Numbered from the stretch's first letter, positions 28,659-38,595 are shown. The stretch is DNA of 64,000 nt from an uncultured Thermoanaerobaculia bacterium (GCA_951813015.1 CATOTG010000006.1:496001-560000), one strand, 5' to 3'. Made by a program: numbers and translations. The notes: generated from the letters alone by a model not told the origin.

Positions 28659-30059
28659 ATGCGCGTTGGCATCTGCTGCTTCCCGAGTTTCGGGGGCTCG
28701 GGGGTTGTTGCCTCGGAGCTTGCGCTTGCGTTGGCCGAGAGCGGGGACGAGGTTCATGTCGTCAGCTCGGCCCGGCCTCCGCGCCTGGTGGAGGCTCCGG
28801 GCGTTCACCATCACCCGGTCGACGGTTCGGGAATCCTCGAGTACGGGCTCTTCGATCATCCCCCCTACACGCTGGCCCTCGCGAATCGGCTCGCCCAGGT
28901 AGCACGGGATCGCCTGCTGGACCTGATTCACGTTCACTACGCGGCGCCGCACGCGGTGGCGGCGCTGCTGGCTCGGGAGATGCTCGCGCACAACGCGAGC
29001 GGGCCGAGGACGTGCCCGGTGGTGACCACGGTCCATGGAACGGACGTGACGCTCGTGGGCGCCCATCCGAACTACAGCGACATCGTGGGATGGGCGCTCA
29101 GGGGCAGTGACTGCGTCACGGTCCCCAGCTACGCGCTGCAGCAGGAGGTCGCGGAGCGGTTCGCTCTCGACGCGGTCGAGGTGATCCCGAACTTCGTGCC
29201 CGTGGCGCAGGATCCCGAATCGCAGGCACTGGCGCAAGCCTCGGGAGCGGAGAACATGCGCGCCGGATGCCGGCCAGAATCCGGGTGGTGCGACCCGCGT
29301 CCACCTGCGAACCAGTCCCTGCGCCGGTCAGCGGGCGCACCGATGGAACCCGGCTGGCGCGACCCGCATCCACCCGCGAACCAGTCCGTGCGCCCGTCAG
29401 CGGGCGCACCGATGGCAGGCCTGCGTACCCGGTCTCAGCGGAGTTCGGCGCCATGCGGCGCGCCCGACGGTGTCGGCCCGGGAACGGCCGGTCCGTCTCG
29501 TTCGGGCATGCAGATCGTCCACGTATCGAACTTCCGTCCGGTCAAGCGGGTGGCCGACGTCGTCGCGGCGTTCGCCCTGGTACGGCGCGAACTGCCTGCG
29601 TGGCTCTGCCTGGTCGGCGACGGTCCGGGACGGCCCGCCGCGGAGAGCCAATGCCGGGAACTCGGGATCGCGGACGATGTTTCCTTCGTCGGCAACCAGG
29701 CCCGGGTCGAGCCGATCCTGGAACGCAGCGACCTCTTCCTGTCGGCGTCCGAAACCGAGAGCTTCGGACTGGCGTCGCTCGAGGCCCTGGCCTGCGGCGT
29801 GCCCGTGGTGGCGACGCGCACTGGCGGAGTGCCCGAGGTGGTCTGCCACGACCGGAACGGACTGCTCAGTCCGGTCGGCGACGTGGAGGCGCTCGCGGGG
29901 AGTTGCATCGCTTTGCTCGCCGACCCTGCGCGCCGGGAGGCTTTTGCCCGGGACGGCCGTCGCTGGGCCCGCTCCCGGTTCGACCGCGACGCCATCGTGG
30001 CGCGGTACCGTGAGATCTACCGCGCTACACTGACATCCGGAGGCGCCTCCGCGCCTTAG
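28659..30059 (+). CDS. bshA: N-acetyl-alpha-D-glucosaminyl L-malate synthase BshA with an 84-codon repeat-derived insertion
   Basis: MRVGICCFPSFGGSGVVASELALALAE; DLIHVHYAAPHA; IVHVSNFRPVKRVADVV; FLSASETESFGLASLEALACGVPVVATRTGGVPEVV. Confidence 0.9.
   Translation: MRVGICCFPSFGGSGVVASELALALAESGDEVHVVSSARPPRLVEAPGVHHHPVDGSGILEYGLFDHPPYTLALANRLAQVARDRLLDLIHVHYAAPHAVAALLAREMLAHNASGPRTCPVVTTVHGTDVTLVGAHPNYSDIVGWALRGSDCVTVPSYALQQEVAERFALDAVEVIPNFVPVAQDPESQALAQASGAENMRAGCRPESGWCDPRPPANQSLRRSAGAPMEPGWRDPHPPANQSVRPSAGAPMAGLRTRSQRSSAPCGAPDGVGPGTAGPSRSGMQIVHVSNFRPVKRVADVVAAFALVRRELPAWLCLVGDGPGRPAAESQCRELGIADDVSFVGNQARVEPILERSDLFLSASETESFGLASLEALACGVPVVATRTGGVPEVVCHDRNGLLSPVGDVEALAGSCIALLADPARREAFARDGRRWARSRFDRDAIVARYREIYRATLTSGGASAP
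29259..29510 (+). repeat. In-frame palindromic-repeat insertion inside bshA (two 57-bp units at 29290-29346 and 29359-29415)
   Basis: The units differ at 4 of 57 positions. The hairpin GTGCGCCCG-tca-g-CGGGCGCAC matches intergenic copies near 52.5 and 58.3 kb. Confidence 0.8.
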
Positions 30060-30092
30060 GCCCGGCGAGGCGCTCGATGGGAAGGCAGACGC

Positions 30093-30488
30093 ATGACTGA
30101 ACCGGCAGCGACTTCACCCCCACCGCCCCCTCCGGCATCGCCGCCTCCCGCGTCTCCTCCTTCGGCCCCGGGGTGGTACGGGAATCTGATGGTGATTCTC
30201 GCCTACCTCTGGGTCTTCGCGTTGGTACCGCTCATGGTCGAGGAGGAGGACGAAGAGATCAAGTGGCACGCGAAACTCGGACTTGTCCTGCTGGGCGCGG
30301 AGATCGCGTTGTGGCTCGTGATGCAGCTCGGGGTGTTCGTGACCGGGGGCCTCGGTTGCCTGCTGGCGCCGTTCATCTTCATGGCGTACGTCGCGTTCGT
30401 CGTGGTGCGGCTCGCCTGCATCGTGAAGGGCCTGCGCGGCGGTCGGTTGAAGCTTCCCCTGCTTTCGCGGCTGGTCGACCGCTTCTGA
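30093..30488 (+). CDS. DUF4870-like small membrane protein with proline-rich N-terminus
   Basis: WYGNLMVILAYLWVFALVPLMVEEEDEEIKWHAKLGLVLLGAEIALWLV. Confidence 0.6.
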   Translation: MTEPAATSPPPPPPASPPPASPPSAPGWYGNLMVILAYLWVFALVPLMVEEEDEEIKWHAKLGLVLLGAEIALWLVMQLGVFVTGGLGCLLAPFIFMAYVAFVVVRLACIVKGLRGGRLKLPLLSRLVDRF

Positions 30489-30660
30489 GCGGTGGGCTTC
30501 ACGCGCTGTGCGGCGCCGGATGGAGTGGCGCCGGATGGAGTGACGCAACCGGCTGCGATGCGGGGGTCGGGAACCGCATTCGCCGCCTTCCTCTCCGCCT
30601 GCCACTTCGACGTGGTGGAAGCCGGACGCCTGGGGTTTCCCGGACGAGGGCGCTCCCGCC

Positions 30661-31254
30661 GTGCGCCCGATGACGGCCGCGCGGACTCGTTGGCGGAGGC
30701 GGCGGATCGCGCCTCCCTGGCTCGTGTTGGCTATCGTCGTCGTGGGCGGGGCGTGCGGCCTGGATCTGCTGCGGCTCCCGGAGAACCAGCTTTCGGCCCG
30801 CGCAGCCATAGCGCTGATCGACGTGTACCGGACCGCCATGTCACCACTCCTCTCCCGCGCCGGTGTTCGTTGCCGCTTCGAGCCTTCGTGCAGCGAGTAC
30901 GCCCGAGCATCGATCCGGGCGCGAGGGGTGGCGGCCGGCGGCCTGCGCAGCCTGGCGCGCCTGGCACGCTGCGGGCCGTGGACGCAGCCGGGCACGGTGG
31001 ACCCGGTGTCCGCGGACCTTCCTGCCCACGGGGGCAACCGACCGCGCGGGTCGAGAGGGTCGTTGCCGCCCGGTCCGTGGAGGATCCCGGCCCCGGGGGA
31101 GAGGTTTCGACCCGCCGTCGGCGCGTCTGCCGACCCCACGGAGTCAGGGACGGTGACGGTCTGGCCTGTTGGAGCTCATGGAGACCACGAGGCGCGGTTG
31201 CTCCATGTCCGCTGGCTCGGCCGGTCTCCCGACCCCACGGCGCGCGAGCTGTGA
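30661..31254 (+). CDS. yidD: Membrane protein insertion efficiency factor YidD
   Basis: AIALIDVYRTAMSPLLSRAGVRCRFEPSCSEYARASIRARGVAAG; the C-terminus runs into the first 98-bp repeat unit. Confidence 0.85.
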   Translation: MRPMTAARTRWRRRRIAPPWLVLAIVVVGGACGLDLLRLPENQLSARAAIALIDVYRTAMSPLLSRAGVRCRFEPSCSEYARASIRARGVAAGGLRSLARLARCGPWTQPGTVDPVSADLPAHGGNRPRGSRGSLPPGPWRIPAPGERFRPAVGASADPTESGTVTVWPVGAHGDHEARLLHVRWLGRSPDPTAREL

Positions 31255-31508
31255 TCATCTTGCTTGTTGAAACTCATGGAGACCACGAGGCGCGGTTGCT
31301 GCATGTCCGCAGGCTCGGCCGATCTTTCGACCCCACGGTGGGCGAGCTGTGACCATCTGGCCGGTTGAAGTTCGCAGAGACCACGAGGCGCGGCTGCTCC
31401 GCGTCCGCTGGCTCGGCCAGTCTCCCGACCCCACGGTGGGCGATCTGTGACCATCTGGCCGGTTGAAGTTCGCAGAGACCACGCGGCGCGGCTGCTCCGC
31501 GTCCGCTG
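31153..31508 (+). repeat. 98-bp tandem repeats (3 units plus the native gene 5' end)
   Basis: GTG starts at 31153, 31251, 31349 and 31447, exactly 98 bp apart. Each upstream unit ends PDPT..(E/D)L with TGA overlapping the next GTG. Confidence 0.92.
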
Positions 31509-31797
31509 GCAGGACGGCCACGAGAGCGACTACGAGTACGACGTCCTGCGCGGCTACTGCCCGTGCGCGATGTGCCAGGGCCACAACGCGGGCCCGCTCC
31601 GGTATCAGCCGCCGCCGCGGCCGGTGACCGCCCACACCGTGTCCCAGGTCGGCAACTACGCGCTCGGCGTCGCCTGGTCCGACGGCCACTGGACCGGCAT
31701 CTACCGCTTCGACCTCCTGCGCCGCCTCTGCCCGTGCGACGAGTGCCGGGCGGCAAGATCACAGGCCGGCGAGAGGGGGGTCGGCAAGGACGGCTAG
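31447..31797 (+). CDS. DUF971 (gamma-butyrobetaine hydroxylase-like N-terminal) domain protein
   Basis: RLLRVRWQDGHESDYEYDVLRGYCPCAMCQGH; YALGVAWSDGHWTGIYRFDLLRRLCPCDEC. Confidence 0.88.
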   Translation: MTIWPVEVRRDHAARLLRVRWQDGHESDYEYDVLRGYCPCAMCQGHNAGPLRYQPPPRPVTAHTVSQVGNYALGVAWSDGHWTGIYRFDLLRRLCPCDECRAARSQAGERGVGKDG

Positions 31798-32418
31798 GCG
31801 TCGAGCGCGAGCCCAGTCGTCGGCCGTGTTCACGTTCAGCAGAACGTGGTCCGGATCGCCGAACCCGCCGGCGTCGATCGCCTGGACCCGGAGACCGGAG
31901 TCCTGGAGCGTCGGATAGAGGCGAAAGTCGCCCGCGGCGAACCGCCGCTCGAGTAACTCCAGGGCGGGCGGTTTCCACAGCGCGCAGGTGGGGTTCATCG
32001 ACCACGGATCCGCCGGGTCAAGAGCCGCCGCCGCCAGGTCAGCCCGGCTATCGGCGAGGGCAGCCAGCAACTCGACCGGCACGAGCGGCAGATCGCAGGC
32101 AAGCACCAGAAACTCCCGGTCGGGCCGCGACCGCGCCGCCCCGAAGACGCCGGCCGCCGGTCCCGCGCCGGGGCCGTCCGGACTGGCCTCGACCGGTACG
32201 TCGGTTCCCGCCGGGATGCTCCCAATGCCGGCGTTTCCTGCGGCCACGAGGACTCTCTCGACCCCTTTGACCGCTGCCAGTCGATCGACCGCCCATTCGG
32301 CCAACGTCGGCCCCGCCTCGTCCCCCCGCCGACCCGGCAGTCGAAGGCCCGCCTTGCTCTGCCCCAGCCGGCTACCCGCACCCCCGGCCAGCACGACCCC
32401 GACAAGCGGCTTCGCCAT
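31759..32418 (-). CDS. mobA: Molybdenum cofactor guanylyltransferase-like NTP transferase
   Basis: VGVVLAGGAGSRLGQSKAGLRL; FLVLACDLPLVPVELLAAL. Confidence 0.82.
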   Translation of the reverse strand: MAKPLVGVVLAGGAGSRLGQSKAGLRLPGRRGDEAGPTLAEWAVDRLAAVKGVERVLVAAGNAGIGSIPAGTDVPVEASPDGPGAGPAAGVFGAARSRPDREFLVLACDLPLVPVELLAALADSRADLAAAALDPADPWSMNPTCALWKPPALELLERRFAAGDFRLYPTLQDSGLRVQAIDAGGFGDPDHVLLNVNTADDWARARRLAVLADPPLAGL

Positions 32419-32510
32419 CAAATCGCCGCGCTCCAACCGGGTGGACTGGTAGGCTGCGCCGCGCCTGCGGCATGTGGCCTCAGGCGGATTCATCTCTGGA
32501 GACCCTTCAG

Positions 32511-33089
32511 ATGCACAGTTCACAAGCTGGACCATGGAGTCGCTTCTTGATTTACGCTGCTACGACCGTTCTGCTCGCCGCTCCGGCGATGGGCCAGGAC
32601 GCGGCCCCGAGGGTCGCCCTCGAAACGAACCACGGCACGATCGTGCTGGAACTGAACCCGGCGAAGGCGCCGATCACGGTCGAGAACTTCCTCGACTACG
32701 TGGATCGCGGCTGGTATGACGGCACGATCTTCCATCGTGTGATCGACGAATTCATGATCCAGGGTGGCGGCTTCGACACGAGCAACCAGAAGAAGATCAC
32801 GCGTCCGCCGATTCAGAACGAAGCGGGTAACGGCCTTTCGAACCTCCGGGGCGCAGTCGCCATGGCTCGGACGGACGAATTGCACTCCGCCACCGCACAG
32901 TTCTTCATCAACCATAAAGACAACGAGAGCCTGGACACCTACAGCGGTGGCTATGCGGTGTTCGGCAAAGTGGTCGAGGGCATCGAGGTGGTCGACGCCA
33001 TCGCCAAGGTCGACGTCAAGAGGCCGGGTCAGTTGAGCGATGCCCAACCAGTCGAGACCGTGGTCATCAAGAGCGCCAAGCGCCAGTAG
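32511..33089 (+). CDS. Secreted peptidyl-prolyl cis-trans isomerase (cyclophilin type)
   Basis: ALETNHGTIVLELNPAKAPITVENFLDYVDRGWYDGTIFHRVIDEFMIQGGGF. Confidence 0.93.
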   Translation: MHSSQAGPWSRFLIYAATTVLLAAPAMGQDAAPRVALETNHGTIVLELNPAKAPITVENFLDYVDRGWYDGTIFHRVIDEFMIQGGGFDTSNQKKITRPPIQNEAGNGLSNLRGAVAMARTDELHSATAQFFINHKDNESLDTYSGGYAVFGKVVEGIEVVDAIAKVDVKRPGQLSDAQPVETVVIKSAKRQ

Positions 33090-33226
33090 TGCCGCTGCCG
33101 GCTTGGGCCGCCAGGGCTGGCACCCTGAACGGATCGGCGGCGGAAGCCGCCGCCGCGACGGTCGTGCTCGCGGGTCAAGGTCGTGGACCGAGTTCTCCGA
33201 GACAGGCGTCAGTTCTCTGAAGGTGG

Positions 33227-33308
33227 TGCCGAAGGCCGGACTCGAACCGGCACGGGTTGCCCCACACGGCCCTCAACCGTGCGCGTCTACCAATTCCGCC
33301 ACTTCGGC
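33227..33308 (-). tRNA. tRNA-Leu (anticodon GAG)
   Basis: GCCGAAGTGGCGGAATTGGTAGACGCGCACGGTTGAGGGCCGTG...GGTTCGAGTCCGGCCTTCGGCA; cloverleaf with variable arm. Confidence 0.94.
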
Positions 33309-33326
33309 TCAGTCACGTCGCTCGAG

Positions 33327-33740
33327 TCAGCCCTGGCTGCCGCTTGGGTCCCCGGCGTCCGGTTCGGCGGGCTCGTCGGTCGCGTCGCCGCCGTCCTCCG
33401 CCGGCGCGGTCTGAGGCTCGTCCGCCGGAGCGGCCGGCGCGACGCCAGCCTCCGGCTCGGCGGCCTCGACATCGTCCAGGACGGAGCCGACACCGCTCAT
33501 GACGGACGAAGCGCCTTGCTTCTGCACGATGTTGATGCTCAGCGTCGTCATGATGAACAGCACGAAGCAGACGACAGTCAGCTTGTGCAGCAGGGTTGCC
33601 GCTCCCCGGGCCCCGAAGGCGGCCTGGGACGCGCCGCCGCCGAACACAGACAGGTCGGCGCCCTTGCCCTGCTGCAGGAGCACGACGAGGATCAGAAACA
33701 GCGAGAGCGCAATATGGACGGTGTAGAAGACGAGGATCAC
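33327..33740 (-). CDS. secG: Preprotein translocase subunit SecG
   Basis: MILVFYTVHIALSLFLILVVLLQQGKGADLSVFGGGASQAAFGARG; downstream of tpiA. Confidence 0.93.
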   Translation of the reverse strand: MILVFYTVHIALSLFLILVVLLQQGKGADLSVFGGGASQAAFGARGAATLLHKLTVVCFVLFIMTTLSINIVQKQGASSVMSGVGSVLDDVEAAEPEAGVAPAAPADEPQTAPAEDGGDATDEPAEPDAGDPSGSQG

Positions 33741-33769
33741 GAGGGTCTCCTTGAGTAGGTTCCCGTTCG

Positions 33770-34561
33770 TCAGGGCGCTGCGGCGCCGCTGCCGGAACCC
33801 GCAGAAAGACGAATGATACGCAGGAACGAGGCAGGATCAAGACTTGCGCCGCCAATGAGAAAGCCGTCGATGTCCGGGCGGCTCAGCAGATCGCGGCAAT
33901 TCTCCGCGCCCACCGAGCCGCCGTAGAGGATGCGGGCGGCGTCGCCGAGGCCGGCTCGGTGGGCGTTCAGCGCGCCCCGCAGGTGGCTGTGGACGGCGGC
34001 CGCGACCTCGGGCGAAGCGCTCAGGCCGGTGCCGATCGCCCATACCGGTTCGTAGGCGAGCACGGCGCCGGCGCCGGCCCCAGCGCCCGCGTCGGCTGTG
34101 TCGAGCACCGCGAGGGCGGGCGCCAACTGGTCGTCGAGGACGGCTTCCGTCTCGCCCTGTTCCCGTTGCTCGATCGTTTCGCCGACGCATACGACGGGCG
34201 TCATGCCGGCGGCGAGAGCCCGCTCCGCCTTGCGAGCCACCTCGGCGCTCGATTCGCCGTGGCATTGCCGGCGCTCCGAGTGCCCGGCCAGCGCCCAGGT
34301 GGCGCCGGCGTCACGCGCCTGGGCGGCGGCGACGTCGCCGGTGTAGGCGCCCTTCTCCTCGGCGTGGACGTCCTGGGCTCCGACCGAGACCCACGTCGGC
34401 ATCGCCCGGGCGGCCCCATCGAGGTAGACCGGGGTCGGGAACAGGACGATGTCGACCGTCGTCGCCGGCCCGGCAGCCGCGAGCGCTTCGGCGTAGGCGG
34501 CGACCTCCCTTGCCAGAAGGTTCATCTTCCAGTTGCCGGCCACGACGGGTTTGCGTTTCAA
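33770..34561 (-). CDS. tpiA: Triose-phosphate isomerase
   Basis: RKPVVAGNWKMN; WALAGHSERR; AYEPVWAIGTG; ILYGGSVGAEN. Confidence 0.95.
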   Translation of the reverse strand: MKRKPVVAGNWKMNLLAREVAAYAEALAAAGPATTVDIVLFPTPVYLDGAARAMPTWVSVGAQDVHAEEKGAYTGDVAAAQARDAGATWALAGHSERRQCHGESSAEVARKAERALAAGMTPVVCVGETIEQREQGETEAVLDDQLAPALAVLDTADAGAGAGAGAVLAYEPVWAIGTGLSASPEVAAAVHSHLRGALNAHRAGLGDAARILYGGSVGAENCRDLLSRPDIDGFLIGGASLDPASFLRIIRLSAGSGSGAAAP

Positions 34562-34616
34562 CCGTTCTCTCCTGTGTTCCCGCCAGGCCGGCTCCTCGCG
34601 GCGGTGGACTCGCGCT

Positions 34617-35891
34617 TCATCGTTCTGCCGGGTGCGCCGGCATCCGCTCCGGTTCTCTCCGTGCCGTGCGCGCCGCCGCCTCACGCAACGCTTCGACCGC
34701 CGGCAGTTGTTCCCCCGCGAGCAGCGCCAGGGAGGCGCCGCCGCCGGTCGAAACGTGATCGATGCGGTCAAACAGGCCCTCCTGCTTCACGGCGGCAACC
34801 GTCTCGCCGCCGCCGACCGCGGCGAAGCCCGGGCAGGCGGCGACGGCCTGGGCAACCGCGCGGCTGCCGGCGTCGAAGGGCGGCGTCTCGAAGACGCCCA
34901 TCGGTCCGTTCCAGAACAGCGTCGCGGCGCCCTTGATCGCCGCGGCGAAGGCGGCTCGGGTCTCCGGCCCGATGTCCACCGCCAGCCATCCGGCCTGCAC
35001 CCCGCCGTCGACCGGGACGGTACGGCACTGCCGTTCACTCTCTGGCGCGTCGAGCGAGTCGGTGACGACGAGGTCGGTGGGCAGCAGGAGTTGGGCGCCG
35101 TGCGCGGCCGTCCCGGTCTCGATCTCCCTCGCCAGGTCGAGGGCCTCCCGCTCCACCAATGACGATCCGGGCGGGACCCCGCGGGCGGCGAGAAAGGTGT
35201 TCGACATGCCTCCACCGACGAGCACCCGGTCGACCAGGGGCAGCAGCCGTCTCAGTGCGTCGATCTTGCCGCGGATCTTCGCGCCGCCGACGACGAGCAC
35301 GAAGGGCCGCGGCGGATCGTCGAGCAGGCGGCCGAGCTGGCGCAGTTCGCGGTCCAGGAGCAGACCGCCTAGCGCCTGGTCCACCTGGCCGCAGATGGCC
35401 GCCGTCGACGCGTGAGCCCGGTGCGCGGCGCCGAAGGCGTCGTTCACGTAGATTGCGCCCAGGGCCGCGAGTTCGGCTGCCAGCGCCGGATCGTTGCGCT
35501 CCTCTCCGGCGTGGAACCGGAGGTTCTCGCACAGGCAGACGGCGCCGTCGGCGAGAGCGGCCGCGGCCCCCCGGGCTACCGCGCCGACGCAGTCGCCGGC
35601 GAAGCCGACGGGCTGGTCGAGGACCTTCGCCAGCGCCTCGGCCACCGGGCGCAGGCTGAGTTCGGGGTCGATCCTGCCCTGGGGCCGGCCCCGGTGGGAG
35701 AGCAGGACGACCCGGGCGCCGGCATCGCAGAGGGTGCGGATCGTCGGCTCCGCTTCGCGCAGCCTGGTCGCGTCCAGCACCAGTCCGTTCGCCATCGGGA
35801 CGTTGAAGTCGACTCGCACGACGACTCGTCGGCCGCGAAGGTCCAGGGCGCCGTCGGCTAGCGCGGCTTGAAGGCTGATGGGAGGAGTCAC
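34617..35891 (-). CDS. pgk: Phosphoglycerate kinase
   Basis: RVVVRVDFNVPMANG; LLSHRGRPQG; FVLVVGGAKIRGKI; STGGGASLALLAGEQLP. Confidence 0.96.
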   Translation of the reverse strand: MTPPISLQAALADGALDLRGRRVVVRVDFNVPMANGLVLDATRLREAEPTIRTLCDAGARVVLLSHRGRPQGRIDPELSLRPVAEALAKVLDQPVGFAGDCVGAVARGAAAALADGAVCLCENLRFHAGEERNDPALAAELAALGAIYVNDAFGAAHRAHASTAAICGQVDQALGGLLLDRELRQLGRLLDDPPRPFVLVVGGAKIRGKIDALRRLLPLVDRVLVGGGMSNTFLAARGVPPGSSLVEREALDLAREIETGTAAHGAQLLLPTDLVVTDSLDAPESERQCRTVPVDGGVQAGWLAVDIGPETRAAFAAAIKGAATLFWNGPMGVFETPPFDAGSRAVAQAVAACPGFAAVGGGETVAAVKQEGLFDRIDHVSTGGGASLALLAGEQLPAVEALREAAARTARREPERMPAHPAER

Positions 35892-35950
35892 GGCAAGTCG
35901 GCTCGCACAACGCTACCGGGCGCGAGACTGCGGAGGATAACGTCGCCGGC

Positions 35951-37060
35951 ATGTCCGCCCCGCTTCGGAGTACAGGGGGGTTTCGGGGATTCGTTCTCGG
36001 CATCGAGACTTCCTGCGACGACACCGCCTGCGCGGTGCTCGACCGCGAGGGTCGGGTGCTCTCCTCCCAGGTATCGAGCCAACTCGAGGTCCATCGCGCC
36101 TTCGGAGGCGTCGTGCCGGAGGCGGCGTCGCGCGAGCACCTGCGGAACTGGCCGGCGGTGTCCGAAGCGGCGCTTGCCGAGGCCGGGATCGGCTGGCCCG
36201 ACATCGGCGCGGTCGCCGCGACCCGCGGACCTGGGTTGGTGGGGTCGCTCCTCGTTGGCCTCTCCCTCGGCAAGGCGATCAGCTACTCGCTGGGGGCGCC
36301 CTTCCTTGCGGTCCACCACCTGGAGGGGCATCTGTTCTCGCCCCTGCTGCGGTGGGGTGGCGCCAGCCTGCCGGTTCCCGAGTCCATGCTGGGGCTGGTC
36401 GTGTCCGGCGGCCACACCAGCCTGCTCGACGTCGACAAAGCGACGGGCGCCGTGACCAGCCTGGCGGAGACCCGGGACGACGCGGTCGGGGAGGCGTTCG
36501 ACAAGGTCGGGCGCCGGCTCGGGTTGCCCTTTCCCGGCGGCGCCGAAGTCGACCGGCTGGCCGAACTGGGCGATCCGTCCGTGTGGCGGTTCGGCACGGC
36601 GCGGATCAGCTCGAACGAGCTGGCCTTTTCCTACTCGGGCCTGAAGAGTCAGGCCCTGCGTGCGCTCGGGGAAATCGAGACCAGGACCGAGATCCCGCGG
36701 TCGGCGCTCGAAGGCGACGACGCGGCCTGGCCGCGGGAAGTGCTCGACCTGCTGGCGGGCTTCAGGCACGCGGCGGTGGCCCAGTTGATCAAGCGCCTTG
36801 ACCGCCTCCGGGACGAGCGGCCGGTGGCGCGCCTCTCGGTATCGGGCGGCGTCGCGGCGAACCGGCTGCTGCGGCGGGAGGTGACTGCGTGGGGCGAGCG
36901 ACGCGGAGTCGAAGTGATGCTCGTGCCGCTGCGTTTCAGCGGCGACAACGCGGCGATGATCGCGCACGCCGGACTGCTGCGCCTTCGCATGGGCGACGCG
37001 GACGATCCGCGCTCCGCAGACGCGGAGAGCCGGATTCCCTTCGCGGCGGGCGTCTTGTAA
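35951..37060 (+). CDS. tsaD: tRNA N6-adenosine threonylcarbamoyltransferase
   Basis: LGIETSCDDTACAVLD; HLEGHLFSPLL; LVVSGGHTSLLDV; DNAAMIAHAG. Confidence 0.95.
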   Translation: MSAPLRSTGGFRGFVLGIETSCDDTACAVLDREGRVLSSQVSSQLEVHRAFGGVVPEAASREHLRNWPAVSEAALAEAGIGWPDIGAVAATRGPGLVGSLLVGLSLGKAISYSLGAPFLAVHHLEGHLFSPLLRWGGASLPVPESMLGLVVSGGHTSLLDVDKATGAVTSLAETRDDAVGEAFDKVGRRLGLPFPGGAEVDRLAELGDPSVWRFGTARISSNELAFSYSGLKSQALRALGEIETRTEIPRSALEGDDAAWPREVLDLLAGFRHAAVAQLIKRLDRLRDERPVARLSVSGGVAANRLLRREVTAWGERRGVEVMLVPLRFSGDNAAMIAHAGLLRLRMGDADDPRSADAESRIPFAAGVL

Positions 37061-37150
37061 CCCGGGTCTTCTGACCCGGCGGCAGAAGGTTCGGAAGCCG
37101 CCGCTTCCCGCCGGATGCCGGCCAGCGGACCCGGTTTCTGCCACGGGCTG

Positions 37151-37930
37151 CTAGACCACGACCCCTTCCAGCGGCGACGACGCGGTCGCATAGAGCTTCC
37201 TCGGGATGCGGCCCGCGTTCGCGGCGAGCCAGCCGGCTTCGACCGCCAGCTTCATCGCCCGCGCCATCCGCACCGGATCGTCGGCGCCGGCGACGCCGGT
37301 GTTCATCAGCACGCCGTCCGCGCCGAGTTCCATCGCCAGGGCGGCGTCGCTGGCGGTGCCGACGCCGGCGTCCACGATCACCGGCACGTTGGCCTGCTCG
37401 ACGATGATCCGGAGATTCGCGGGATTGCGGATGCCCATCCCGGAACCGATGGGCGCCGCGAGCGGCATGACGGCCGCGGCGCCGAGGTCCTCGAGCTTGC
37501 GGCAGGTGATCGGGTCGTCCGTCGTGTAGGGGAGCACGACGAATCCGTCGCCGACGAGTTCCCGCGTCGCCGCGAGGAGCTCCTCGTTGTCCGGGAAGAG
37601 GGTCTTCTCGTCGCCGATCACCTCCAGCTTGACCCAGTTCCAGCCACCGAGTTCTCGCGCCAGGCGGGCGGTCCGGATCGCGTCGTCCGCGGTGTAGCAG
37701 GCGGCCGTGTTGGGCAGCAGCAGGTAGCGATCCTGGTCGATGTGGTCGATCAGCGAGCCCTTCCCCAGATCGTCGAGGTTCACGCGGCGCAGGGCCACGG
37801 TCACCATTTCGGCGCCCGACGCGTCGAAGGCTTCGACCATCACCCGCTCGTCGCGGTACTTGCCCGTTCCAAGGATGAGCCGCGAGTGGAACTCGCGCCC
37901 GGCGACAACAAGGGGCTCCGGTTTGGTCAT
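37151..37930 (-). CDS. thiG: Thiazole synthase
   Basis: [78 protein letters not shown]. Confidence 0.95.
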   Translation of the reverse strand: MTKPEPLVVAGREFHSRLILGTGKYRDERVMVEAFDASGAEMVTVALRRVNLDDLGKGSLIDHIDQDRYLLLPNTAACYTADDAIRTARLARELGGWNWVKLEVIGDEKTLFPDNEELLAATRELVGDGFVVLPYTTDDPITCRKLEDLGAAAVMPLAAPIGSGMGIRNPANLRIIVEQANVPVIVDAGVGTASDAALAMELGADGVLMNTGVAGADDPVRMARAMKLAVEAGWLAANAGRIPRKLYATASSPLEGVVV

Positions 37931-37944
37931 AGGCGGTTGGGGTG

Positions 37945-38595
37945 TCAGGTGCTCTGCGCGGGGACCACGTACCGGGTGCCCCGGATCGGTCGGGTGATCT
38001 GGTAGAGCAGTTCGTCGAAGTCCGTGGGCTTGTGCTCGAAGTCGAGGTTGCGACTGTCCACCACGAGAAGCGGCGATTGATCGTAGTGGTAGTAGTAGTG
38101 GTTGTAGGCCTCGATCAGCTCCGACAGGTAGCGGGTGGAGATGTTCTGTTCGATGTCCCGCGAGCGCTTGCGGATGCGGGCCATGCAGGTTTCCACGTCG
38201 GCGGTCAAGAAGATCAACAGGTCCGGTCCGCGCAGCTGTGGTTCGAGCAGGTCGTAGAGCTTCTCGAACAGCATCAACTCGTCGTCGACCAGGTTGAGGT
38301 AGGCGAACACCTTGCTCTTGGTGAAAGTGTAGTCGGCGAGGCGGATGGGATCGAAGAGATCGCCCTGGGCCAGCTCCAGTTGCTGCTTGTAGCGGGTCAG
38401 CAGGAAGTAGAGCTCGGTCTGGAACGCTGTGCCGGGACGGTCGCGGTAGAAGGCCTCGAGGAACGGGTTGTCCACATCCTCGAGGATCTTCACGCCCTCG
38501 AAATGCTGCGCCAGCATCTCGACGAGGGTCGTCTTGCCGACGCCGATTGGTCCGTCGACCGCGAGGTACCGATACACAAGCGCGTCAACGGGCAC
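37945..38595 (-). CDS. Deoxynucleoside kinase family protein
   Basis: [63 protein letters not shown]. Confidence 0.85.
   Translation of the reverse strand: MPVDALVYRYLAVDGPIGVGKTTLVEMLAQHFEGVKILEDVDNPFLEAFYRDRPGTAFQTELYFLLTRYKQQLELAQGDLFDPIRLADYTFTKSKVFAYLNLVDDELMLFEKLYDLLEPQLRGPDLLIFLTADVETCMARIRKRSRDIEQNISTRYLSELIEAYNHYYYHYDQSPLLVVDSRNLDFEHKPTDFDELLYQITRPIRGTRYVVPAQST

Noticed and set aside
33327-35891. pgk-tpiA-secG-tRNA-Leu block as a novel operon
   Set aside because: This is a widespread conserved arrangement.
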